From Bacteroidales bacterium (GTDB lineage: Bacteria > Bacteroidota > Bacteroidia > Bacteroidales > UBA932), in contig JAEEXZ010000002.1 in the NCBI GenBank assembly GCA_016288055.1, positions 20,967-84,966 on the forward strand: a stretch of DNA of 64,000 bases, read 5' to 3'. Positions 28,891 to 36,549 of the stretch are shown here, in pieces; position 1 is the stretch's first letter; each line of letters begins with the position of its first letter. The translations under genes were made by a program, and so were the position numbers. The notes below the pieces were generated by a model, which did not search any database, was not told where the DNA came from, and worked only from the letters and a program-made list of their open reading frames with translations.

Positions 28891-30120
28891 ATGAGTAAGG
28901 AACAAATCTTAATCCGCATTTCCGGCAAAGACCAGATAGGGCTCACCGCGGAAGTGATGTCCATCCTGGCCCGCTACGATGCACAGGTTCTGGACATCGG
29001 CCAGGCAGATATCCACAGCACCCTTTCCCTGGGTATTCTCATCCGCATCGACGAGAACGCCTCCGGGCAGGTGATGAAGGAGCTGCTTTTCAAGACCAGC
29101 GAGATGGGCGTTACCATCGGCTTTGAGCCCATCACCGACGACGAATACGAGGACTGGGTGGGCCGCCAGGGACGCAACCGCTATATCCTCACCTGCATCG
29201 GCCGGTCCCTCAGCGCCGGGCAGATCCAGTCGGCCGCGCAGGTCATCGCCCGGCACGGGCTCAATATCGACGCCATCAAGCGCCTGACGGGCCGCATGAG
29301 CATCAAGCATCCGGAGCGCAATGTGCGCGCCTGCGTGGAGTTCTCCATCCGCGGCACCATGGACGACAAAGCCCTGTTTCAGAAGGAGTTGATGGCGCTA
29401 TCGGCCGAAAGCGGCATGGATTTTTCCTTCCAGAAGGACGACATGTACCGCCGTATGCGCCGCCTCATCTGCTTCGATATGGATTCTACGCTCATTCAGG
29501 CGGAATGTATAGACGAGCTGGCGCGTCGCCACGGTGTTTATGACAAGGTGGCCGCCATCACCGAGCGTGCCATGCGGGGGGAGATTGACTTCAAGGAAAG
29601 TTTCACCGAAAGGGTTGCCCTGCTGAAGGGGCTGGATGTCTCCGTGATGAAGGAAATCGCGGAGAGTCTGCCTGTCACCGAGGGCACGGATCGCTTGATG
29701 AGCGTCCTCAAGACCTGCGGCTACAAGATTGCCATCCTCAGCGGCGGCTTCACTTTCTTCGGGGAATACCTTCGTTCCAAATACGGGATTGATTATCTCT
29801 ATGCCAACGAGCTGGAAATCGGCGAGGACGGCAAGCTGACGGGGCGGTATGTGGGCGAAGTCGTGGACGGGCGCCGCAAGGCAGATCTGTTGAAGCTCAT
29901 CGCCCAGACGGAGAAGGTCAACATTGCGCAGACCATCGCCGTGGGTGACGGTGCCAACGACCTCCCCATGCTGCTGGAGGCCGGTCTGGGCATCGCGTTC
30001 CACGCCAAGCCCCGCGTGAAAGAGACGGCAGGGCAGAGCCTTAGTACCATCGGCCTGGACGGCATTCTCTACTTCCTGGGCTTCAAGGACAGCAACCTGG
30101 GAGAGCAGGGGCGGTTATGA
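28891..30120 (+). CDS. serB: Phosphoserine phosphatase with N-terminal ACT region
   Basis: CFDMDSTLIQAECIDELA; ILSGGFTFF; VGDGANDLPML. Confidence 0.9.
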   Translation: MSKEQILIRISGKDQIGLTAEVMSILARYDAQVLDIGQADIHSTLSLGILIRIDENASGQVMKELLFKTSEMGVTIGFEPITDDEYEDWVGRQGRNRYILTCIGRSLSAGQIQSAAQVIARHGLNIDAIKRLTGRMSIKHPERNVRACVEFSIRGTMDDKALFQKELMALSAESGMDFSFQKDDMYRRMRRLICFDMDSTLIQAECIDELARRHGVYDKVAAITERAMRGEIDFKESFTERVALLKGLDVSVMKEIAESLPVTEGTDRLMSVLKTCGYKIAILSGGFTFFGEYLRSKYGIDYLYANELEIGEDGKLTGRYVGEVVDGRRKADLLKLIAQTEKVNIAQTIAVGDGANDLPMLLEAGLGIAFHAKPRVKETAGQSLSTIGLDGILYFLGFKDSNLGEQGRL

Positions 30121-30539
30121 GTCGCATCTTCTTCAATCCTTTTACGGGGCAGTTCTTTTCACTGATTGCAAGGCGGCGGGTCCGGCTGGTCCGTCGGCGG
30201 GCGGCCGTGGGCCCCGAAGTGGAGGAGCTGCGGGCCCGGGCCAAGGCTGAGTTGCCCGCCCGGCTGGCTGCGCTGGCGGCCCAGCACGGGTTTGAGTACC
30301 GGAAAGTCTTCATCAAGAACAACGTGAGCAACTGGGGCAGCTGCTCCTCCCTGGGCAACATCAACCTGAACCTTCGCCTGGTGACGCTCCCCCCCGACCT
30401 TGCCGACTATGTGATGCTCCACGAACTCTGCCACCTGCGCCACATGAACCACGGCCCCAAGTTCCACGCCCTGCTTGAGTCCGTCTGCCCTGGCCACCTC
30501 GCCCTCGCCCGCCGCCTCAAGGCCATTCCTATTAAGTAA
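30117..30539 (+). CDS. YgjP/SprT-like metallopeptidase
   Basis: NWGSCSSLGNINLNLRL and VMLHELCHLRHMNHGPKF (HExxH). Confidence 0.85.
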   Translation: MSRIFFNPFTGQFFSLIARRRVRLVRRRAAVGPEVEELRARAKAELPARLAALAAQHGFEYRKVFIKNNVSNWGSCSSLGNINLNLRLVTLPPDLADYVMLHELCHLRHMNHGPKFHALLESVCPGHLALARRLKAIPIK

Positions 30540-30591
30540 GTTTTTTGCCCCGGGGGGGGCTTTTGCGCCACTTGTCATCCTGAGCGCCCCC

Positions 30592-30644
30592 TGTCATCCT
30601 GAGCGCAGCGAAGGATCTATCCGCCGTACTTCATACCCCGCCGC
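30592..30644 (+). repeat. Dispersed 53-bp L repeat
   Basis: TGTCATCCTGAGCGCAGCGAAGGATCTATCCGCCGTACTTCATACCCCGCCGC; also at 45216, 47111 and (rc) 58208. Confidence 0.95.
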
Positions 30645-30646
30645 TA

Positions 30647-30864
30647 CTGTATGTACAGAAAAACGGCCTTCCAGAGCACTTTCGCTGTACATACAGATTC
30701 GCAATCGCCCACAGGAGCCACTTCCCGCTACTGTATGTACAGAAAAACGCCCTCCCAGAGCACTTTCGTTGTACATACAGAATCGCAATCGCCCCCAGGC
30801 GCCACTTCCCGCTGCTGTATGTACAGAAAATCGCCCTCCCAGAGCACTTTCGTTGTACATACAG
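30647..30864. repeat. Tandem array of three 50-nt palindrome-ended units (R1), period 84 bp
   Basis: CTGTATGTACAG...TGTACATACAG at 30647-30696, 30731-30780, 30815-30864, separated by conserved 34-nt spacers. Confidence 0.93.
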
Positions 30865-30910
30865 ATTTGCAGTCGCCCCCTTTGTCACAAGATTGGGTTG
30901 TTTGGAGGGG

Positions 30911-31148
30911 TTCGAGCACGAAAACGGCCTCTCTGGTGCTCGAGTTTAGTCACGGGTGCACCGGGACAAAGGAAAAGTGCACCCGTTGCGAGCGCAAAAA
31001 ATCGCAATCGGCTAAAATAATTGTCGATTTTTATCTGTTTTAGCCGATTCGTGAAGAAATCGCCCGAAAAAATTTATGTTTTGACCGATAGTATCGGGAA
31101 AATAGAGATATTATTGTAGTCCGGTTCTCCACGGTGGAGGACCGGACT
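30911..31148 (+). promoter_or_regulatory. Rpn leader: successive inverted repeats R2-R5 upstream of rpn1
   Basis: TTCGAGCAC..GTGCTCGAG; CGGGTGCAC..GTGCACCCG; AATCGGCTAAAA..TTTTAGCCGATT; CCGATAGTATCGG; AGTCCGGTTCTCCACGGTGGAGGACCGGACT. Confidence 0.85.
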
Positions 31149-31168
31149 AATTTTTAATTATTTATGCT

Positions 31169-32158
31169 ATGCAAGAAAACAAACTGACCAAAGAACAGCA
31201 GCAAAAATTCATGGCCTTCTTGAACGAGTATGAGAAGTGCCGGAACCTCTCTAAGGAAGAGAAAGAGAACCTAATTGTTCAGATCACATCCACCACGTAC
31301 ATTGACCTCCTCTGCGATTGGGCCTTCAAACATGTCTTCGGACACAACAAGGAAAACCTGATGCTACTCCTGAACGACTTCCTTCCGGAAGAGATCATTG
31401 ACATCGAGTACGATCCCAATGAGCGGGACATGCTCCGGGGTGATGACAAGCAGGTCATCATGGATGTCATCTGTCACACTAAGGACCGTAAGTTCATCGT
31501 GGAGATGCAGAAGTGCGGCAGCAACGAGTTCCGTAACCGCATGCTATACTACGGTGCAGCGTCGCTGGCCCGGCAGCTGAATCCGGGCGACAGCTATGAC
31601 AAGTTGGTTCCGGTGTACGTAATCTGCTTCATGAACTTCCGTCTGTTACATGACACAGACCAGTTGGTGTACCGTTTCCAGGTCCGTGAACAAGACTCCT
31701 GTGAACTCTATGGTCAGCAGCTATCCATCTACCTGTGCGAACTGCCCAGATGGGTCAAACCACTGGAGGAAGCGAAGACTCCGATTGAGGAATGGTTTGA
31801 CATTTTGCAGAATATGAGTAACTTTGCAGAGAAACCAGCCACCATCAGCAAACGTTACGATTCCATTTTCGATGCTTGTCAGCGTGGCCGGTTACAAGTC
31901 AAAGAACTGGAACAATACTTTCGCGCCATGATTACAGAACGAGAAGAAAAAGGCATCGCCGCCTTCTACAAGGAAGAAGGTCTCCGTGAAGGCTTCGACC
32001 TCGGTAAGGCCGATGGCTTGGCCGAAGGTAAAGCCGAAGGTAAGGCAGAAGGTAAGGCAGAAGTAGCCAGGGCATTGTTGAAAGATGGAATGACGGCAGA
32101 GAAGGTCATGGCTTATACTGGCTTGTCAAAAGAAGAGATTGAGCACTTGCGTCAATAA
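31169..32158 (+). CDS. Rpn-family recombination-promoting nuclease/putative transposase (rpn1)
   Basis: PD-(D/E)XK-like VIMDVICHTKDRKFIVEMQKCG; C-terminal EGKA repeats; near-identical to rpn3 (58345-59370). Confidence 0.85.
   Translation: MQENKLTKEQQQKFMAFLNEYEKCRNLSKEEKENLIVQITSTTYIDLLCDWAFKHVFGHNKENLMLLLNDFLPEEIIDIEYDPNERDMLRGDDKQVIMDVICHTKDRKFIVEMQKCGSNEFRNRMLYYGAASLARQLNPGDSYDKLVPVYVICFMNFRLLHDTDQLVYRFQVREQDSCELYGQQLSIYLCELPRWVKPLEEAKTPIEEWFDILQNMSNFAEKPATISKRYDSIFDACQRGRLQVKELEQYFRAMITEREEKGIAAFYKEEGLREGFDLGKADGLAEGKAEGKAEGKAEVARALLKDGMTAEKVMAYTGLSKEEIEHLRQ
31928..32158 (+). CDS. Candidate intragenic RpnS-like product of rpn1
   Basis: In-frame internal ATG (AMITEREEKG) at codon 254, the same ATG that starts the duplicated downstream ORF. 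Confidence 0.45.
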   Translation: MITEREEKGIAAFYKEEGLREGFDLGKADGLAEGKAEGKAEGKAEVARALLKDGMTAEKVMAYTGLSKEEIEHLRQ

Positions 32159-32168
32159 CTTTCGCGCC

Positions 32169-32375
32169 ATGATTACAGAACGAGAAGAAAAAGGCATCGC
32201 CGCCTTCTACAAGGAAGAAGGCCTCCGTGAAGGCTTCGACCTCGGTAAGGCCGACGGTTTGGCCGAAGGTAAAGCAGAAGTAGCCAGGGCATTGTTGAAA
32301 GATGGAATGACGGCAGAGAAGGTCATGGCTTATACTGGCTTGTCCAAGGAGGAGATTAACGGTCTGTCCCACTAG
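32169..32375 (+). CDS. Free-standing tandem duplicate of the rpn1 C-terminal segment (RpnS-like)
   Basis: MITEREEKGIAAFYKEEGLREGFDLGKADGLAEGKAEVARALLKDGMTAEKVMAYTGLSKEEINGLSH; starts 10 nt after rpn1 TAA. Confidence 0.75.
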   Translation: MITEREEKGIAAFYKEEGLREGFDLGKADGLAEGKAEVARALLKDGMTAEKVMAYTGLSKEEINGLSH

Positions 32376-32399
32376 ACGCATTAGAAGACCACACAAGAA

Positions 32400-32431
32400 A
32401 GCTCCGTTTGTCCAACAGACGGAGCTTTTTT
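32400..32431 (+). terminator. Terminator after rpn1/RpnS-like ORF
   Basis: AGCTCCGTTTGTCCAACAGACGGAGCTTTTTT; near-identical to that at 46895. Confidence 0.85.
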
Positions 32432-32512
32432 GCGTCAATGATAAAAAAAAGACGGGCACGAAGGGTGCCCGTCGACTGTGAATAAACACAAAAATCATTA
32501 ACCAATAGAGTT

Positions 32513-33235
32513 TTAATCCTTCTTAGTTAATGTTTTATCATAATGGTAGGCCGCTCCCGAGGAGGAAGAGCCGGAACCAGAGGCGGAAGCGGAGCATGAA
32601 GAGTGCGCCACCGAGGAGGGAGTGCCGGAACTAGCAACGCCAGCAGAACCAGCCACGGAACCAGAGGTAGAAGCGTCAAGCAGGGCGGACTCGAGCGGAG
32701 CGGGAGCGTCAATCAAGGCGGACTCGAGCGGAGCAGAAGCGTCAAGCAGGGCAGACTCGAGCTGGGCGAGGCGGGGGGCGGCGGGAGAGTCGGGAGAGGA
32801 GAAGGCGGCGCGGAGGGGCGGCAGGAGGGCCTGCGCGGAGGCGTAGTCGCCCAGGGAGAGGTGGTGCCAGGCCATCTCCAGGCGGGAGAGGCAGGCGCCG
32901 GCGGTCTCGCCGCAAGCCTCGAGCGCCACCACCGACGAGCGCGCATAATCGAGCGCCGCACCGTACTCGCAAGTCATCGCCCACAGGGCCGATAACTGCT
33001 GACACGCATACCCCCGGTAGTAATCGTTCCCCGCGACCTCCGCGGCCGACAAAGCCTTTTCAAAATAGCCGATGGCCCCCTCCCAGTCCTCATCCAGACG
33101 CGCATAGCGCCCGAGGTCGTAGTACTCCCCCGCCGACAACGACATCCCCCGCCCCTCGCGGGAACTCCCGCAGGAGCCCCCGCAAAGGACAAGGCCGATG
33201 CCGATGCAAATATAAAGGAGCAATCTCATTATCAA
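32513..33235 (-). CDS. TPR-like lipoprotein with C-terminal 11-aa repeats
   Basis: YYDLGRYARLDEDWEGAIGYFEKAL; LESAL(L/I)DA(S/P) repeated three times; paralog at 57159. Confidence 0.7.
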   Translation of the reverse strand: MIMRLLLYICIGIGLVLCGGSCGSSREGRGMSLSAGEYYDLGRYARLDEDWEGAIGYFEKALSAAEVAGNDYYRGYACQQLSALWAMTCEYGAALDYARSSVVALEACGETAGACLSRLEMAWHHLSLGDYASAQALLPPLRAAFSSPDSPAAPRLAQLESALLDASAPLESALIDAPAPLESALLDASTSGSVAGSAGVASSGTPSSVAHSSCSASASGSGSSSSGAAYHYDKTLTKKD

Positions 33236-35503
33236 TTAAGGTTCCTGGACGCAACGGATGGGGAAAGCACTTGCTGGATTATTCGTACTAAGAATACGAA
33301 CACCAGCCGAATCAAAACTCAAAATGAATTTAGTACCAGACGCCCATGTGTAACCATATGTTGTCACAAGGTTCAACGAGCCACTATCATTTCTGCGATG
33401 CCCCGATGCGAGATAAAAATCTGTAGGACCGCTTTTCCAATCCTGATAGTAGTATTCAAAACCTTTATTGAAAGTTGTTGAAACTACATTCCACTTATCC
33501 GACAAAGAAGCACCGTTAGCATTATCGTGTGTCTGAGTAAAGTTCACCCACAGGTCCTGAGGAGCAACCCTAAACCCTTCCGGAGAAGGATCGAAGATGG
33601 ATTTATATGTTTCTTCCATGAACGGGAATGAACGAGACTCTTTATTGTTGCCCCATAGATTAGAATCCAACTCGGTCCAACAGTTGTCGTATTTACCGTT
33701 ACACATGATATACATCCACGGCATAGTAACGGAATAATCAATCATAAAACGCCCTACTGGTTTTGTCCGACCGGCAGCATCCCACGCATTATAAAGCTGA
33801 CTTAAACTTGCATCTGCCGAACTGTTCGCAAACCAAATCTCACAATCTTTTAGGTTTCCACCAGCTATACCGTGACCAGCATCTCCAATATTCAAAGCAG
33901 TAGTTTGGTCGGGGCCATATACATTTCTGACATCACCGCCATTCGTATTAGTAATATTGGTCGGCCGCCCCAGAGGGTCTTTTCTTCCCCACTGGTAGTA
34001 GTTTCCTGCCGCTTCCGGATCGGCCGTACCGGCGCTCGCTTTCTTCAAAGCACCAATAGGCATAGTCATTACAATATAGGTACCGCTATTGGTTTGGGAG
34101 TATTCGTACATACCTTCAGTAGGATCTTCGTCCGGGCACCAGATGTGGTAACTCCACAGAAGCCGGTCCGAACTATCATAGATGCCCACCAGGGCATTGC
34201 CGCTTCCGCTGCCGCGCTTAATGGTAAGCGTAGACTTGCCGTTGCTGTCGGTGGAAATTGCATCCGCCGCACCGGCCGCACTGCCAGCCAGTTTGAGCTT
34301 ATAACCGTATGCGCTGCCGTTTACAGTGGAGGAAGCAATTACTTCGGCCCCCTCACTCCAGATAATCTTGGCATAAACGGCGGGCCGGGACGTCTGGACA
34401 TCCACCATGTTCTTTGTGTTATGCCAATAGCTGTCAGTTACATACTGCGTGACGTCCAGGGTGCCCGTCATGTTGGTCTGCGCGAGCAGCAGGCAGTTGG
34501 TGCCGCCGTAGTAGTAGAAAGGCTCCAGACCGGTGCGGTCGGTGCGGGTGTAGGCCAGGTCTGTCCCGTCCAGGGTGAAGTTCTTGTCCACCGTGATGGG
34601 GAAGGAAAGTTTGACGCCGCCCTCAAAGTTGCGGGTGGGCTTTCCGGTGAAGACAAACTCGTGGTCGGTGGTGGTAATGGTGACTTTCAGCGTGTTGCTA
34701 ATAGTCACCTCCGGGTACAGCACAAACTCGAACTTCTTCTCGGCGGTCATGGGAGCCGGCGTGGTGAGCGTCCAGTCAAGGGACGTCTGCGGCATGGAAA
34801 TGATTCCCAGGCTTGTACCGACCACCTTGGCACGGCCGGCGATGGCGGCACCTTCCAGGGTTGTCACCTGGATGCGCTCGATGCTTTCCATCGCGAGGGT
34901 CTCCGCAATGTCGGACTGGGTGAAATCCACCAGGAACTCACAGTAGGTTCCCAGCTGTTGAAACTTAAAATTAACTTTCCCGTTATTATCCACTTCGGCG
35001 CCGTCCGGGACGGCCACCTTGATGTCGTTGTTGGAGAAACTGAAGCGGGAGTCGCCAGACCAAGTGGTAACGCCCCTCTGTGTGAAGGTGCTGCTCAGGT
35101 CCTGGTTATTGATGTTTACATACAGCTCGCCGCCGGAGAGTTCCGCCGCGCAGGCCGGATAAACGGCCGTCAGGTCCTCGGGGGCGTTGTAGGACGCCGG
35201 ACTCTGGCCGGCAGCCGGAAGGAAGCGGCCGATAGAAGTGCCGCCGCCGAATACGAGCCGATAGTAATGCAGGACGCCGTCGGTGCCCTTCACGGCAATT
35301 TGGTCGTCGGCGCTCCATTTCACCACGCCATTCGCCTGGACGGAGGTCTTTGTATCAAGGTCCTCGCCGGTGTAGGCAGTGATTTCGGTAAGCAGGTACT
35401 TACCCTGGACGCCGTTCTCGGGAGGGGCTATTTCTTCCCGGTTACACGAAGCCAGGCCGATGGCCGTCATGGCTGTCAGTGCAATGAATATAATTTTTTT
35501 CAT
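33236..35503 (-). CDS. Fimbrillin-family lipoprotein with C-terminal FISUMP-like domain
   Basis: Lipobox MKKIIFIALTAMTAIGLASC; YYQWGRKDPLGRP; FDPSPEGFRVAPQDLW. Confidence 0.75.
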   Translation of the reverse strand: MKKIIFIALTAMTAIGLASCNREEIAPPENGVQGKYLLTEITAYTGEDLDTKTSVQANGVVKWSADDQIAVKGTDGVLHYYRLVFGGGTSIGRFLPAAGQSPASYNAPEDLTAVYPACAAELSGGELYVNINNQDLSSTFTQRGVTTWSGDSRFSFSNNDIKVAVPDGAEVDNNGKVNFKFQQLGTYCEFLVDFTQSDIAETLAMESIERIQVTTLEGAAIAGRAKVVGTSLGIISMPQTSLDWTLTTPAPMTAEKKFEFVLYPEVTISNTLKVTITTTDHEFVFTGKPTRNFEGGVKLSFPITVDKNFTLDGTDLAYTRTDRTGLEPFYYYGGTNCLLLAQTNMTGTLDVTQYVTDSYWHNTKNMVDVQTSRPAVYAKIIWSEGAEVIASSTVNGSAYGYKLKLAGSAAGAADAISTDSNGKSTLTIKRGSGSGNALVGIYDSSDRLLWSYHIWCPDEDPTEGMYEYSQTNSGTYIVMTMPIGALKKASAGTADPEAAGNYYQWGRKDPLGRPTNITNTNGGDVRNVYGPDQTTALNIGDAGHGIAGGNLKDCEIWFANSSADASLSQLYNAWDAAGRTKPVGRFMIDYSVTMPWMYIMCNGKYDNCWTELDSNLWGNNKESRSFPFMEETYKSIFDPSPEGFRVAPQDLWVNFTQTHDNANGASLSDKWNVVSTTFNKGFEYYYQDWKSGPTDFYLASGHRRNDSGSLNLVTTYGYTWASGTKFILSFDSAGVRILSTNNPASAFPIRCVQEP

Positions 35504-35530
35504 AGTTTTAATGATTCATGTGTTAAACTG

Positions 35531-36547
35531 TTACCAGCCGAATCCGGCATTGGTATAGGCGCCGTCCTCTACGACGGGCTCGTAATCCCAGCCGTTGCCG
35601 CCGTCGATGTAGTAGGCATCGGGGGTGTCGCCGTTAACAACGGAGACGAGGAACTCGCGCTCCAGGCTGTAGCGAACCCCGGGCAGGAAGCGGGCGGGAG
35701 AGAGCTTGTTGGCCATGGTGTACTTGGTGCCGTTCTCGTCCACTACATAGAAGGAGAGGACGGAGTTGCCGGTGACGGCCGGCAGCAGGATGGCCGTGAA
35801 GAAGGGATTCTCTGTTGCGTCCTTGGTAATGCGTACGGCATTGGTAAGGGTAACCGTGACGGTGGAAGAACCGCCGGCGGCAGAGAGAGATCCGTTAGAG
35901 AGGGTAAGTTCGCAGGCGCCCACAATGGGACGGTTGTCCGCGATCTTGATGGTAAGCTGCTTGATGTAGATGGCATCCACGGCCGACGTACTCTTGAGCA
36001 CGGGCTTCACGCGGAGCATGGAGGTTACCGGGCCGAACTCGAAGTTCACCGGTTCGTAGCCCTCCGTAAGCGCCGCCGCAGTGAGGTCCGTGGAGGCGTA
36101 GCAGATCTGATACCTGCCGAACTCGCCGCTCTGGGCACTCGGAAGGTTCAGGGCCACCTTGCCGCCGACGCACGAGGACTCCGGGGCAAACATCTGGGGA
36201 TAGTAGGCGCAGAACGTAAGGTCTGCGGCACTCCCCGCCCAGGCGGAACGGCCCTCCGACGAGGCGAACACGGCGTCATTCCCCGTGCGCCAGGTGATGG
36301 GGGCGAACCCGCTGTGGACAAGGGCCGACGTATTGGCGTCGAAACTATAGACGCCCAGATTGTCGTACGAACTCCACACCAGGGTGCCATCATCCTCGTC
36401 GGAGAAGGTTGCCTTGGTGCTCACGGTTGAGCCCGTGAACGTCAAAGGCTCTTCATCCGCCCGGGGGCTCACAGCCCCGCCTTTTGCGCAGCCCGCAATG
36501 ACGGACAGCGACAGCAGCAGAATGATATATGATTGAATCTTTTTCAT
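35531..36547 (-). CDS. Fimbrillin-family lipoprotein (copy 1)
   Basis: Identical from CAKGGAVSPRADEE to the C-terminus with the 38877-39893 product. Confidence 0.78.
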   Translation of the reverse strand: MKKIQSYIILLLSLSVIAGCAKGGAVSPRADEEPLTFTGSTVSTKATFSDEDDGTLVWSSYDNLGVYSFDANTSALVHSGFAPITWRTGNDAVFASSEGRSAWAGSAADLTFCAYYPQMFAPESSCVGGKVALNLPSAQSGEFGRYQICYASTDLTAAALTEGYEPVNFEFGPVTSMLRVKPVLKSTSAVDAIYIKQLTIKIADNRPIVGACELTLSNGSLSAAGGSSTVTVTLTNAVRITKDATENPFFTAILLPAVTGNSVLSFYVVDENGTKYTMANKLSPARFLPGVRYSLEREFLVSVVNGDTPDAYYIDGGNGWDYEPVVEDGAYTNAGFGW

Positions 36548-36549
36548 GA

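Noticed and set aside
30647-30864. CRISPR-like array (palindromic 50-nt repeats with 34-nt spacers)
   Set aside because: The spacers are nearly identical to each other and to those at 45321-45354, and no cas genes are present; it is a tandem 84-bp repeat.
30594-31043. Repetitive ORFs across the R1 array (MYRKTAFQSTFAVHTDSQS..., MYNESALGGRFSVHT...)
   Set aside because: They arise on both strands because the 84-bp period is a multiple of 3; no signal, domain or start context. Treated as non-coding repeat DNA.
33872-36430. 852-aa plus-strand ORF and similar ORFs at 37441 and 38859
   Set aside because: Antisense to fimbrillin genes; duplicated only because the fimbrillin DNA is duplicated.
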